Positions 45,285 through 55,718 of a DNA stretch of 64,000 nucleotides are shown here, piece after piece. The notes beneath the pieces are model-generated. The model was not told the DNA's origin. It searched no databases and saw nothing but the letters and a program-made list of their open reading frames with translations. The stretch comes from Euclidia mi (lineage: Eukaryota > Arthropoda > Insecta > Lepidoptera > Erebidae). Position 1 is the first letter of the stretch. Every line of letters begins with the position of its first letter. Location: assembly GCA_944739405.2 (NCBI GenBank), contig OX123182.2, forward strand, positions 22,331,326-22,395,325, written 5' to 3'. Made by a program: the position numbers and the translations under genes.

Positions 45285-46030
45285 CCTGTAAACCCATCCA
45301 ATTCTTACAGGCTTGGACACACGTTATCATTGTCGCAAACCCACCCAATTCTTACGACAACGATAACATACACAAATTTAATTCTGCGAACCCATCCAAT
45401 TCTCGCAAAATTAAATGCAATGCTTGCTAACCCATCCAGTTCTAGCAAGATTGACATTCACCGACATGCAGTTGCTGCTAACCCATCCAATTTTAGCAGC
45501 AACTGCTACACCGCTTATATATATAGACATGTTATAAATGCAATGCTTACTAACCCATCCAATTCTAGCAAGATTGACATTTACCAGCATGTAGTTGCTG
45601 CTAACCCATCCAATTCTAGCAGCAACTGCTACACCGCTTATATTAGCTTAGACATGTTATAAATGCAATGCTTGCTAACCCATCCAATTTTAGCAAGATT
45701 GACATTTACCAACATGCAGTTCCTGCTAACCCATCCAATTCTAGCAGGAACTGCTACACCGCTTCACTACTTCACCGCTTCACCGCTTCACCGTTTATAA
45801 TAGCTTACATTTCTGGTCAACCCATCCAATTCTGACCAGAATTATCACATAACAAAATAGACATGTTATAAATGCAATGCTTGCTAACCCATCCAATTCT
45901 AGCAAGATTGACATTTACCAACATGCAGTTGCTGCTAACCCTTCCAATTCTAGCAGCAACTGCTACATAGTAATACGCTTATAATAATAGCTTACAATTC
46001 TGGTCAACCCATCCAATTCTGACCAGAATT
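45285..46030. repeat. Array of 13 hairpins: constant loop, covarying stems
   Basis: The segment acccatccaattc (with rare single changes) starts at 45292, 45339, 45390, 45430, 45481, 45553, 45604, 45678, 45729, 45820, 45897, 45938 and 46007. Each copy is flanked by arms complementary to each other but not the same as the other units: cctgtaa/ttacagg, cttgcta/tagcaag, gcagttgctgcta with its complement, a variant gcagttcctgcta with a matching change, and ttctggtca/tgaccagaa. Stem lengths range from 7 to 16. Units alternate short and long stems with a ~123-125-bp higher-order period. A degenerate copy lies near 46177. Its function is unknown. Confidence 0.95.
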
Positions 46031-46449
46031 TTCACATAACAAAATAGACATTTAATAAATAAAATCATGGCTACGTTAATAATTGTATCGTAACTCAACC
46101 AATACGGTTTTACAACCAATAGTGCAATATATCAGCTCATATAATAATTAGCGCAACATGTGTAAAACACCACTATTACTAACCATTCAATTTTTAGCAC
46201 AAGCTAACAACATATTATTATCATAGCGACATAATATACACAAGGAATTAATATAAATTAGAATGATAGGCTGTTTTATCACTGCTACAAAAATAAGCCT
46301 ATAACAATACAGCTCTGGACTGTACCATTAATACCTAGGTACATTAATATTATTTTATATTAATAATTTGGGGGGGGGGGTGAAGTTACTCGCGTCAGTA
46401 GGAACTACCATCTTTTCCTAGACCCACCCTACACGTGCCCCCAAAAAAA

Positions 46450-48600
46450 ATAACTGTTATCCGGTCAAATGGGCTATCGGCTATACATTCACCCTAAAGG
46501 ACAATAAAAGCTACCGCTTAGTCATTAAAAACCTCCACCATAGCCAATAACCACCAAAGATTGTGAACTACAACAGAGATTCTATGCAAGTGTGGTAGAC
46601 CCCGAGACCGTAACGCAGTCAAAATCTACACCAGCTTCTGATAACACCACTGATATTACTGGCAATCAAGGAAATCTGACTCTTGAAAGCATACTCATAA
46701 AACAAAGTGAGACGATCGATCTCCTAATTCAACAAATGTGCTCCATGTTGGACCTTATCACAACTCTCATTACAAAACAACAAATTACTTCTCTAAACCT
46801 TGCAACGTGAAACATTAATGGCCTTGCATCTAACTCTCATGAACTTGAAGCATTCCTCCACTCCAACAAATTTGATGCATGCCTTATATCCGAAGCACAT
46901 ACAACCAATCGAAGCCCAATCTGCATCACCGGATATAGCGTGTACTTTACCTGCCACCCGGATGGCGGAGCTAATGCTGGTTCTGCGATTGTTATTAAAA
47001 ATAGCATAAAACACTGCCTACTGCAGTCGTACACGACTAACCACCTACAAGCTACCACAGTGCGCATAGAAGACGGCTATGGTCATATGAACCTCTCGGC
47101 CATATATTGCCCACCGCGACATTGCATAAAAGAAGTCATGTTCACAGAATATTTCCAGTCTCTGGGGAATCGCTTCATAGCTGGTGGGGTATGGAATGCT
47201 AAGCAAACCTACTGGGGATCACGATTAACCGTTACAAGAGGTCGAGAACTAAAAAAAGAGCGTCGATTCCAATCGACTTATACCATTATCTACTGGTGAA
47301 CTGACATACTGGCCCACAGACAGCAACAAGATACCAGATTTGTTGGACTTCTATATCACTAAAAATATTCAACCTCTTTACGTTCACATAGTATCAAGCC
47401 TCGAAGTCTCCTCGGACCATAGTCTAGTGATGCTGATGATAAGCACAACAATCATTTACTGTGTACCCTATAATGAGAACCTGTACAATGCAAAAACGGA
47501 CAGGGGTAATTTTCGTGAATTTCTGGAATCCAATATAATTCTTATACTTTCACTGAAAAATCCCGAAAACATTGACCACGCGTGCCCATACATCACCAAC
47601 CTGATACAAGTAGCGGCTTGGAAAAACACTCCCACTCTAGAAACACCCAATTGTGGAAAACTAATTCCAGTTGAAATCCGCAGCAAGATATCTGAAAAGC
47701 GCAGACTTCGCAGAGTGTGGCAACATTCACGCAATAGAGAAGACAAAACCAGACTCAACCGGGTGATCACTGAACTAAAGGCTGCTCTCGCACAGGTTGC
47801 AAATGCATAGAGTCTACCAAATAAATAAGACAAAGTCTCGAAAATAAGGAGTACTGCTCAGCAGCATTTCTCGATGTCCAACAGGCTTTCAATCGGGTTT
47901 GGAACAAAAGCCTATTGTGAAAAATAAAGAGGACCCTGCCCCATACTTTCAACCTTCTTTTGACATCATATTTAAAAGATAGAATCCTCCAAGTCAAGCA
48001 ACGCGGCTCCAGATCCCCTCCGCACACTTGCGACGCAGGAGCGCCTCAAGGCTCGGTCCTTGGCCCAGTGCTGTATAACATATTTACTCACGACCTACCG
48101 CAAGCCCCCAAACGTAATTATTGCGACGCCTGCGGATGACGCTGCATTTCTGACATCTAGTAGTGACCCAGATGAAGCCAGGGGACGCTTACAAATCCAA
48201 CCAGACCAAACCTATAGCTGGTTGCAAAAATGGCGAATTAGAGCGAGTGTCCCCAAATCGCACCACATCACTTTCACGCCGCGAAAGAAACTATGCCCAA
48301 CAGCAAATCCCGGTCAAGTACCGCTACCTCAATCTACATGTGTGAAGCCCCCGGGCCTGCACTTGGATCAACGTATGACCTGGAAGGAGCATGTAAAACA
48401 TAAACGGAACGAAGTCCACTTTCGTTTTAAAAACCTATTGTGGTTACTCGGTAAACAATCCGCTCCGTCCCTGAGTAACAAACCCAGAGTCTACAGCTCA
48501 GTTATAAAACCCATATGGACTTATGGATTTCAACTGTGGTCCTCAGCCTGCAAATCAAACATCCAATGCCTCCAGAGCCCAAAATAACATCCTCAGGACT
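46450..48600 (+). pseudogene. Jockey-type LINE: ORF1 piece, endonuclease, RT
   Basis: The plus strand reads YTFTLKDNKSYRLVIKNLHH near 46480 (ORF1). The endonuclease region NLATWNINGLASN has its Trp changed to a stop near 46808; EAHTTN and IYCPP follow. Near 48060-48587 the frame has PADDAAFLTSSSDP (a FADD-like site with Pro for Phe), WLQKWRI, LHLDQRMTWKEHV and KPIWTYGFQLWS. These are Jockey motifs. The middle of the RT (about 47810-48060) is partly lost. Many stops break it. It lies inside the LTR-flanked element. Confidence 0.8.
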
Positions 48601-48766
48601 ACAAGTGGCGCCGCCCGGCCCACTCGCAACTCTGAGATCCATGAGTACTTGGAGTATAATTCAATCAGATTCCAAAATAACATCCTCAGGACTACAAGTG
48701 GCGCCGCCCGGCCCACTCGCAACTCTGAAATCCATGAGTACTTGGAGACGAAAACTTCTGGAGGGG
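48581..48766 (+). repeat. 93-bp tandem duplication in LINE sequence
   Basis: The string aaaataacatcctcaggact starts at 48581 and 48674. The two copies are nearly identical for 93 bases. Both carry the Jockey C-terminal coding region (GAARPTRNSEIHEYLE). Confidence 0.9.
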
Positions 48767-48879
48767 TCATGAGGCAGGTCTTTGTCGTCCCGTTCAAGAC
48801 GGCATCGCTGCTCACTTCGGCCGTCCTTTCGAAAATACCGCATCTCATCCTGTCTCAATGGTGTCGGTATATGCCACGA

Positions 48880-49795
48880 TAACGGCATCGTCATCAAGTC
48901 AGAGAAAACCAAACTGCTAATAACACACTATACATATTTGCGACCATCAGTAGAACCAGTATTGTATACACACAACCATTCAAGCTTTCATAATTTATCA
49001 AACCGTCAATGTAAACCTATTGCAAAAGTAAACTGTTTTAAATACTTAGGCATGAAAATAGATGAACATTTTTCATGGTCCCATCATTTAGATTACCTTT
49101 GTGACAAACAGAGTATTACTTTGAAAATTCTATCATTTAAGCTTTAAAGTACCTAAAGGAACATTGAAATCCTTATATAAGTCACTCTAGGAGTCTATTC
49201 TCGGTTATGCTTCAGATTGCCATGGTCTTACATTCAAAACATATATAAATAAATTAAAATCAATCCAAACAAAGTTTCTTAAACTTCTTGTCAATAATAA
49301 AACTAGAAATCAGCATAAAAATGTCTACACAAAATTATTTAAAATTTGTAAAATACTACCAATTTCCCTAAAACATAAATACTTATTGGCTGTAAACAAC
49401 CAAGCGGTCTTGAGCATAACTTGGAACATGTTACAAATAATCATAACACCCGATCGATGGCTTCTGGCAAATATATTGTACCAAGAGTGTTTAATTATTA
49501 CGGTGGTAGAACTTTAAAAACGTTTGCCATATCCGCCAAATAATGTCCCAGAGGACATAAGGAACGAAAATAATAAAACTATATTTAAAAGGAGACTTAA
49601 GCAATATTACTTAGATAAGTGCTAGAATTTAAGAGTGAAGTTAGCTATAAGTAGTTATTGTAATTTTATTTATGTAAACGTTCTAATTTACTGTACGGAG
49701 ACTGGATCCTACAGTCAAACCGATGACACGGTTTTGTGGGACACTGCACTATTCCTGTATGAACGTGTGAATGACAAATAATTAAATAAATAACA
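48880..49795 (+). pseudogene. CR1-like LINE RT C-terminus and 3' UTR
   Basis: A frame with KSEKTKLLITHY, VNCFKYLGMKID and HFSWSHHLDYL matches the thumb region of a second, AT-rich LINE. Then IQTKFLKLLVNNK and VPEDIRNENNKTIFKRRLK lead to a stop and a 3' UTR ending in taattaaataaataac. It directly follows the Jockey fragment in the same orientation, giving a chimera. Base composition changes abruptly near 48890. Confidence 0.7.
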
Positions 49796-50030
49796 AATAT
49801 ACGACGTATTACGGTCGTTGCGACGAAAGTTATGCCGTCGGGAACTCGGTCGCCGACGACTCCGTTGCAAGTTAATTTCCTCTTCCGAGCGCCCGACTCC
49901 GTCTCGTTCTCTCTCCGACTCAGGATCCCCGTCCCGGATGCTCCGGCTGCAGACGCCGCGATGAGCAGGGCCACGGCTCCGATAGCGAGTGCGACCTCCA
50001 CAGTCCACCTCGCTGCGCAGTCGACTCCCG

Positions 50031-50590
50031 CCCAGCTCCTTCGCCATCGCGTCCCGATCCACCGGGCTTCGGCGTCTCCAGGCGTTGGCTTGGTCCATTC
50101 CCGCCTTGCTCCATTTTCTTTAACTCAGAGACGAAAAGTTCGGTTTGAATTTGTATTTTTAAATAGACGGTAAATTAATTTTAAAAAAATCGTCTATCTC
50201 GAAAACGGTGCGCGTTAGCGCAAAAATAATGAAAAATTCATACCCAATTTATAAAACCCCGCAGCCTATTTCTTAGAATCCTTTTCTGACCTTAACATGA
50301 CCTTGACCAGCCCAGCTCCTTCGCCATCGCGTCCTGATCCACCGGGTTCTGGCATCTCCAGGTATCGGCTTGGTCCATTTCCTTTAACTCAGAGGCAAAA
50401 AGTTCGGTTTGAATTTGTATTTTTAAATAGACGGCAAATTTATTAAAAAAAAAATCGTCTATCTCTATCTCGTTAGCGCAAAAATAATGAAAAATTCATA
50501 CCCCTTTATAAAACCCCGGAGCATATTTCTTATAACCCTTTTCTGACCTTAACATCACCTTGATCCTGGACCTCCGAACCACAACCAATG
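50031..50590. repeat. 280-bp tandem duplication, two copies
   Basis: The string cccagctccttcgccatcgc starts at 50031 and 50311. Copies share aaaagttcggtttgaatttg and ttagcgcaaaaataatgaaa and differ by scattered changes. A minus-strand GC-rich frame upstream (49715-50098) may be a remnant Gag start, which I cannot confirm. Confidence 0.85.
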
Positions 50591-50744
50591 ATACACTTTA
50601 TTTAATAATAAAAAAATAGACGGTCTTGGAGCTTCCTCCTCAAGACCATGGTTGCAACTTAATGTGACCTTGACCCTACGTTCACGGCACAAGCTAACCA
50701 TAATCAAGTAATATTCTTTTCGTAATTATCCGTTGCATACATAT

Positions 50745-50930
50745 ACAGTCTCCCTTCTATATCCTCGAAGAGCTAGGCAGAGCTAGATATTGCTATACTC
50801 ATTTTGACCAGACCAAAGAAATCCCAACAATATATTGCCCGATCCGGGCATCGAACCCGGGATATGTCCCACGAGAAAATTTATGCCGCGAGACCAACGA
50901 CACAGTATTAATCCGTTAGACAATTATTAC
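50745..50930 (-). repeat. tRNA-derived SINE, minus strand
   Basis: On the minus strand from 50910 there is an A-box-like tggtctcgcgg and a B box gggttcgatgccc. A short body containing tagctctgcctagc follows to about 50745. It is a variant of the SINE family seen at 53754. Confidence 0.65.
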
Positions 50931-51165
50931 ACTGTGAAGAGGGTAATTTTTAATTTGTTAGCGTTTAACCAATATTTAAAATATTAGGCTGCACGTACAA
51001 CGTACATTGTACGCTGGTAACTAGTTTTCTATTCCAATATATATTTAACAAAAGTTCAGAACCAGGACGAATACAAAATAGCACACGCCGCCCGCACACG
51101 TAAAATCATAATTTGAACTAAAACGAATATAAATTAATGTGAGCATGTACTTACCACTTCTGATT

Positions 51166-51408
51166 TGTAGTAAAACTCCAGTTATACTTATTAGAATATC
51201 GTTTATATATTTATATTTCAGATATAACACTGTACAGATATTATAATATTGCCGAAGAGCCACCGTCCGTTCGGTACCGTCGCCATGCCCGCTCTCGCCA
51301 ACCGCCATTTTGAATTATTTCGATAGTGATGTGACTCGGACGAGTCAATCGGCTACAAATTACTAAATTCCAATCGATATTAATTTTAATAAAAATGGGG
51401 ACCTTACA
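51166..51408 (-). repeat. LTR, right copy
   Basis: It starts tgtagtaaaac and ends gaccttaca, with CTAT following. Read on the minus strand it includes an atataaatatataa TATA-like stretch. Confidence 0.82.
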
Positions 51409-51553
51409 CTATTATGCATTAATAAACAACATTACTCACAAATTGTCAAATAATATCCTGTATTTGTTCTTCTATTAGTCCTTAAAACTGTCACTGTACC
51501 GTTCTTCTTATATTGTTATATTGATAGAATTGCATGATAGTTTGATGAGATAA

Positions 51554-51885
51554 GGGCGGTTTCAGATTAGCGTATTTTTCTGCGCGTATACGGTTGTTTC
51601 AGGATATGCGCTTACACGCGCGATACATTAGGCGCTTCAAAAAGCTGGACCTGCGTTAACGGCCATATTTCGGCGTGATCGTTTGAAACAGTAGTGACAT
51701 CTTGTCAGTGTCAACATGTATTCTGCTCTTGCTCCGATTCTGACGGCTCGCGCTTATATGAGCTTAGAAGCGCGTCAACGCTCGTACGAGTTGCGCGTAT
51801 GCCTAAAGGCGCGCCTATACACGCCTACATGCGCTTCCAAAAACGAGCTTATACGCGCGTATAAAACGCTAATCTGAAACCGCTT
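51554..51885. mobile_element. PIF/Harbinger-like MITE (332 bp)
   Basis: The left end gggcggtttcagattagcg and the inverted right end aagcggtttcagattagcg agree in 17 of 19 bases. TAA flanks both sides (51551-51553 and 51886-51888), the usual 3-bp duplication of PIF/Harbinger elements. The interior is rich in tatacgcgcgtat-type self-complementary strings and encodes nothing. Confidence 0.75.
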
Positions 51886-51888
51886 TAA

Positions 51889-53039
51889 CACTTTCACAAG
51901 TAGTTCGATGAATATATATGTGTTTGCGCTATACTTCGCGTACGTAAATAGCAAATATTATTTTATGTTTAATTTAATTATGCAGTGATAAGTTGACATC
52001 TATGACAGCAACTGTCAACAGCAAATCCATATCTACAATAGGAGTTTCATTTCCAACTCATCTAAAATACTTCTGATTAAATTTGTTGCGCGTTCTAAAA
52101 CAGTTCAACTTTCCCCGATACTTCACGGGTGTCAAAACTCGTTGTCTTAAATAGACACAGATGCTAAACTTGACTATACAGGCAATACAAGAATAAGAGT
52201 GGGTTTAAATCCATACAAAAAAAACTGTTAAAATTCTATACACATTAACCCAAATATCATAATGTTAAAATTCAATACACACTACCCCAAAAACCATCAT
52301 GTTAAAAATGGCGAACCATTATTACAAAACTTAGTTGAATTGGTGAACTGTAAAACAATAATGGTAACCGCACATAGGATATATTTAAAAAAAGACCGTT
52401 GCCAAACACACTTGGAGTTTTGCCCAATGTGTGGATAAAAGAACAATTTTTACTTAAACTCAAAAAACGATCGCTTGCATACGGAAAGGTTTTGCGGGGA
52501 TTTTGTAGCACTTCTCGGCATTGTATGATGTAATCTACTATTTAATAGTACACTTGCTTGCGAATATTTGGAGTGTGCTGGAATAAACTTTCTTCAACAA
52601 CTTCTTGAGCAGTGTAAAACAAAATATTGTTTCTTTTTTATTTGAGTAGTAGTTTTAAACTACGCTAGCCGTGCTCCGCGGTTTCAGGAGAAATGACAGA
52701 GCTTTGCGTATGATTGTGGCAACCATATATGCTAAAATATGGTTTTAAAATCCAACTGATAGTTAAAGTAGTAAGCGTGTACAATCAAACAAACTTTTCA
52801 GCCTTAATCCAAAATTATTGATTTAGATGTCCGCATTGTTGATTTTCCTCGCTATTACACGATAGATGGTCTCAATCGTATGTAGCTAGCGCTACAGCAT
52901 GAGTAAGAAAAACAAGATACTATTCTCACACTAAATGCAATTCACGTCTGTTTATGATGAGACAAGACATCAACCGAGACACGTTGGGGTGTACTTTGTG
53001 TGTTCGACAAATGAAAGTGCGATTACACCCTCAAGCCCG
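51889..53039. other. Non-coding, one RTE head fragment
   Basis: A fragment similar to an RTE head (gctagccgtgctccgcggtt) lies near 52662-52685. I see no gene in the rest. Confidence 0.4.
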
Positions 53040-53460
53040 ACATTAGAAAACGTGTAGGTTTTCTTGTGACTCTGCACCCAAAATTATTTCATGTTGTACA
53101 AGCATGATGTTGATCTTCACTATGTCACACACGCGTACATTAGAACCGTGGTGAGTCGCCGTACAATTTGTCGCACGACCGTTAGTGATACCTTCAAGGC
53201 AACGCAATGTCCTGCGGGTGGTCAGCTGTTTAGTGAATTTCGTCCAACATAATCTTATTTCGTCATTACCGGCCCTGTATACAAACTGTCCCACTGCTGG
53301 ACAAGGGCCTCATCTCATTATGAGAAAGGTAAGGTCCACCCCGCTGATCATTAAAATACGCACATAACTTCACAAAATTCATTCTTGCGCCCCGTGGATT
53401 CCAACCCGAGACTGCTACGCAGAGTGCTGCGTAGCAGTCCGTCTGTCTCTTCACTAGGCT
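53040..53460. repeat. Degraded LINE-tail retroposon
   Basis: The phrase ggttttcttgtgactctgca near 53057 is also present near 30188. At 53283-53340 the text ccactgctggacaagggcct followed by catctcattatgagaaagg resembles common insect LINE tails. A 12-bp hairpin (arms 53410-53421 and 53428-53439) lies at its end. Confidence 0.5.
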
Positions 53461-53753
53461 ATCGCTGGTAGGTTATCTTATTTGTCGCCAAAAAAAAGAA
53501 GTACGCGTTATAAATTTCTGCCTTAAAACGTGTGATTCCTGGTAGCTGTATTATTATAAATCAAGAAGCGTAAGCAACACTCAGACAACGATAATTATCT
53601 GAGCGCTAATTAGGTTGCTTTTATCTACTTACTGACTTGAAGTTGTTTTCGTAACTTGTACGGCAATGGATATTGTTCAGTTAAACAAAGGATTTAGGAA
53701 ACAAAGTTTTAGAATTAAAATTTTTCTTACAATCAACTATAATCATAAAAAAG

Positions 53754-54020
53754 CGGCGATAGCCCAATGGTGTACGTAACGGACTGCCGAGACGATGGTC
53801 TCGGGTTCGATCCCCAGGTACCTTGGGTACACATCTCAGAATTTTCAAATTTACGTGCTGATTAAAATGTTAATATCGCTCGCTTAATAATGTGCCCGGT
53901 AGATGGCAATAGGTTCGCCCCTTATTACATTAAGACCGAAACATAACTGGCGTAGTCTGGGTGTGTAACACACCTCTGCCTATCCTTTTGGGGATAAAAA
54001 CGTGAAGTTATGTTATGTTA
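53754..54020 (+). repeat. Complete tRNA-derived SINE
   Basis: An A-box-like tagcccaatggt starts near 53761 and a B box ggttcgatcccc near 53805. A body follows with tgctgattaaaatgttaata, tcgctcgcttaataatgtgc and ccggtagatggcaatagg. The 3' end cacctctgcctatccttttggggata and a tgttatgtta tail complete it. It is the best-preserved copy in the window and the reference for those at 21160, 21840-22365 and 18065. Confidence 0.8.
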
Positions 54021-55710
54021 TGTCAATAATCATTGTCTTGTTAGGTTTCAAAATCTCAATCAGGTATTATGAGCACTTGCTTATATGGTAAGGCAAATAC
54101 TAGTTGCAGCAGAATTACGTATTTTATTCTAAACAAGACAGTACACGAATGACTTTCTAATGCAAGTTTTTTTTAAAGATTAACTACGCCCTCTGTCACA
54201 GTCATCTTTAAAAACTAATGTTTCATAGAATAGAATGGAATATTTTATTTGTTTATATAGCATGTTAATGGTGAAAAATCTTGTTTACTGTTTGATGAAA
54301 TGGTTTGTCTAAGTCAAAGTCCATGAATATTTTAGATTTGATTAGATAAGTTGGATTGATGTATGTTGTTGAGATTTAATACCGTAATATCGTTAAATAC
54401 CGTAAGGGACCAACTTTATTTATTTCTGCACAAATATGTTGACTCACATGAGGACTTGTATAACACCTAACACATCACAATACACTATAACCTCATGCAA
54501 AAGGGATACATCAAAAACTCTTTCATAAACGCCACTTCGTGACTAAGAACATGTCTACAAGAATCCATCAGTTGGATTGATATCTTGTTAACTAGGTGAT
54601 ACATCCATTAGGTGAAAATTTGCGTCAAACATACTCTCCGTACAACATTGGATAATATTATTCAAATACCAACCAAGTAAAAGCGTACCTGTTAGTACTG
54701 TCTATAGTAAAATTTCCTCTTTTATTTACACAAGTTCCGATTATATAGGGGCAATGCACTAGTAAATTGCAATATTGCACCGACAGCTCTTTCGTATCGT
54801 GACCTCATATATCTTGATATCCTTCAGATATCTTCCACTTGGCCACAGAGATAGTAGAAGTATACGAGACAATCTGGGCTTTTCATTCGTAAAGGAACTA
54901 TCTCACTAGCTGTTGTATGTGGGTTCTTGGACGTAACAGACGTCCTTTTATCTGTCGTGACTAAAAATATAACAAAAAAATAACTAACGCGACATAAACG
55001 CAGTGAACGCTGCATAAACACCGCAAATGCCTCATAATTTTTCTAACGCCACATATGCGTCGCGTAGCGGCAATGTACGCTACACCGCCGCAAACGCCGC
55101 ACTCATTCCGCGAACGCCACATAAGCACCCGGTTTGCCGGCATACGACCAAACGACGCATATACGCCGCGAGCGCCGCACACACACCGCAAACACAGGCA
55201 AACTAAAGCCGTACTTTATAAACGCAAGTGTGTTCGCTCTCTTAAATAACGTCAAGTCGTCGAGTCCTTCGAGATAATTTCGTACCACATATAAACAATT
55301 CCGAGGTTCTCACTGAAGCGAAAGGAATACATATTTCGAGATTGGTGTATCTTTTTTGTTTGGATTGTTGCCAACTTTGTTGCTTTTCTTTGCTGGTAAA
55401 TCGTTCTGTCAATCAATTAATTAATCAAGTACCCATAGAGTATATGTACAAAGCAATCTGTTGCTAAGGTTAGGCAGAAGTATATGTATATTATTGCAAA
55501 AATATAATATAATTATATTTTGTACAAAGGCACACAGATTTTTATTTTTCACTGTCATATTTTTGTGGGAACAATAAACTATTGTGTTTTATTGGATACC
55601 TTGAACCAATTTATTGAATTTTCTATAAAAAATTACTTAATTCATCAACCCTTTTCTGTTCTGTAGTCAAACAAAAATTCATCGTTTTAATTAACTTCAA
55701 ACCCACGCGA
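54021..55710. other. Non-coding stretch with a CGCC-rich cryptic repeat
   Basis: At 54980-55205 the composition shifts to GC-rich with irregular runs of cgccgcaaacgccgca type. It is a degenerate short-unit repeat, so the frames across it (54961-55191, 55055-55249) have low-complexity CGVCG patterns. No gene is seen elsewhere in the stretch. Confidence 0.5.
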
Positions 55711-55718
55711 ATAGACTA

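Larger units (their letters stand above)
44965..51408 (-). mobile_element. LTR-flanked element enclosing hairpin array and nested LINEs
   Basis: Direct repeats 44965-45216 and 51166-51408 have tgta...taca ends in the right copy. They are flanked by CTAT on both sides (44961-44964 and 51409-51412), a 4-bp target-site duplication. The repeats differ by about seven substitutions and a 9-base indel. Read on the minus strand, the right copy is followed by aatcagaagtgg, which resembles the primer-binding site after the other two LTRs here, so I orient the element to minus. No gag-pol is intact. The interior holds the hairpin array, Jockey and CR1-like pieces, tandem duplications and a SINE. Confidence 0.75.

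Noticed and set aside
45285..46030. CRISPR-like array
   Set aside because: The constant part is only 13 bases, flanks are complementary arms rather than unique spacers, and the surroundings are insect-type.
49666..50098. Small secreted protein gene on the minus strand
   Set aside because: The frame at 49666-50001 has a hydrophobic N-terminal segment, but it runs into a LINE 3' UTR and overlaps another GC-rich frame with no supported start.
53754..53830. tRNA gene
   Set aside because: A and B boxes are present but no cloverleaf closes, and the sequence continues into a repeated SINE body.
54961..55249. Cys-rich peptides on both strands
   Set aside because: They are translations of a degenerate short repeat.
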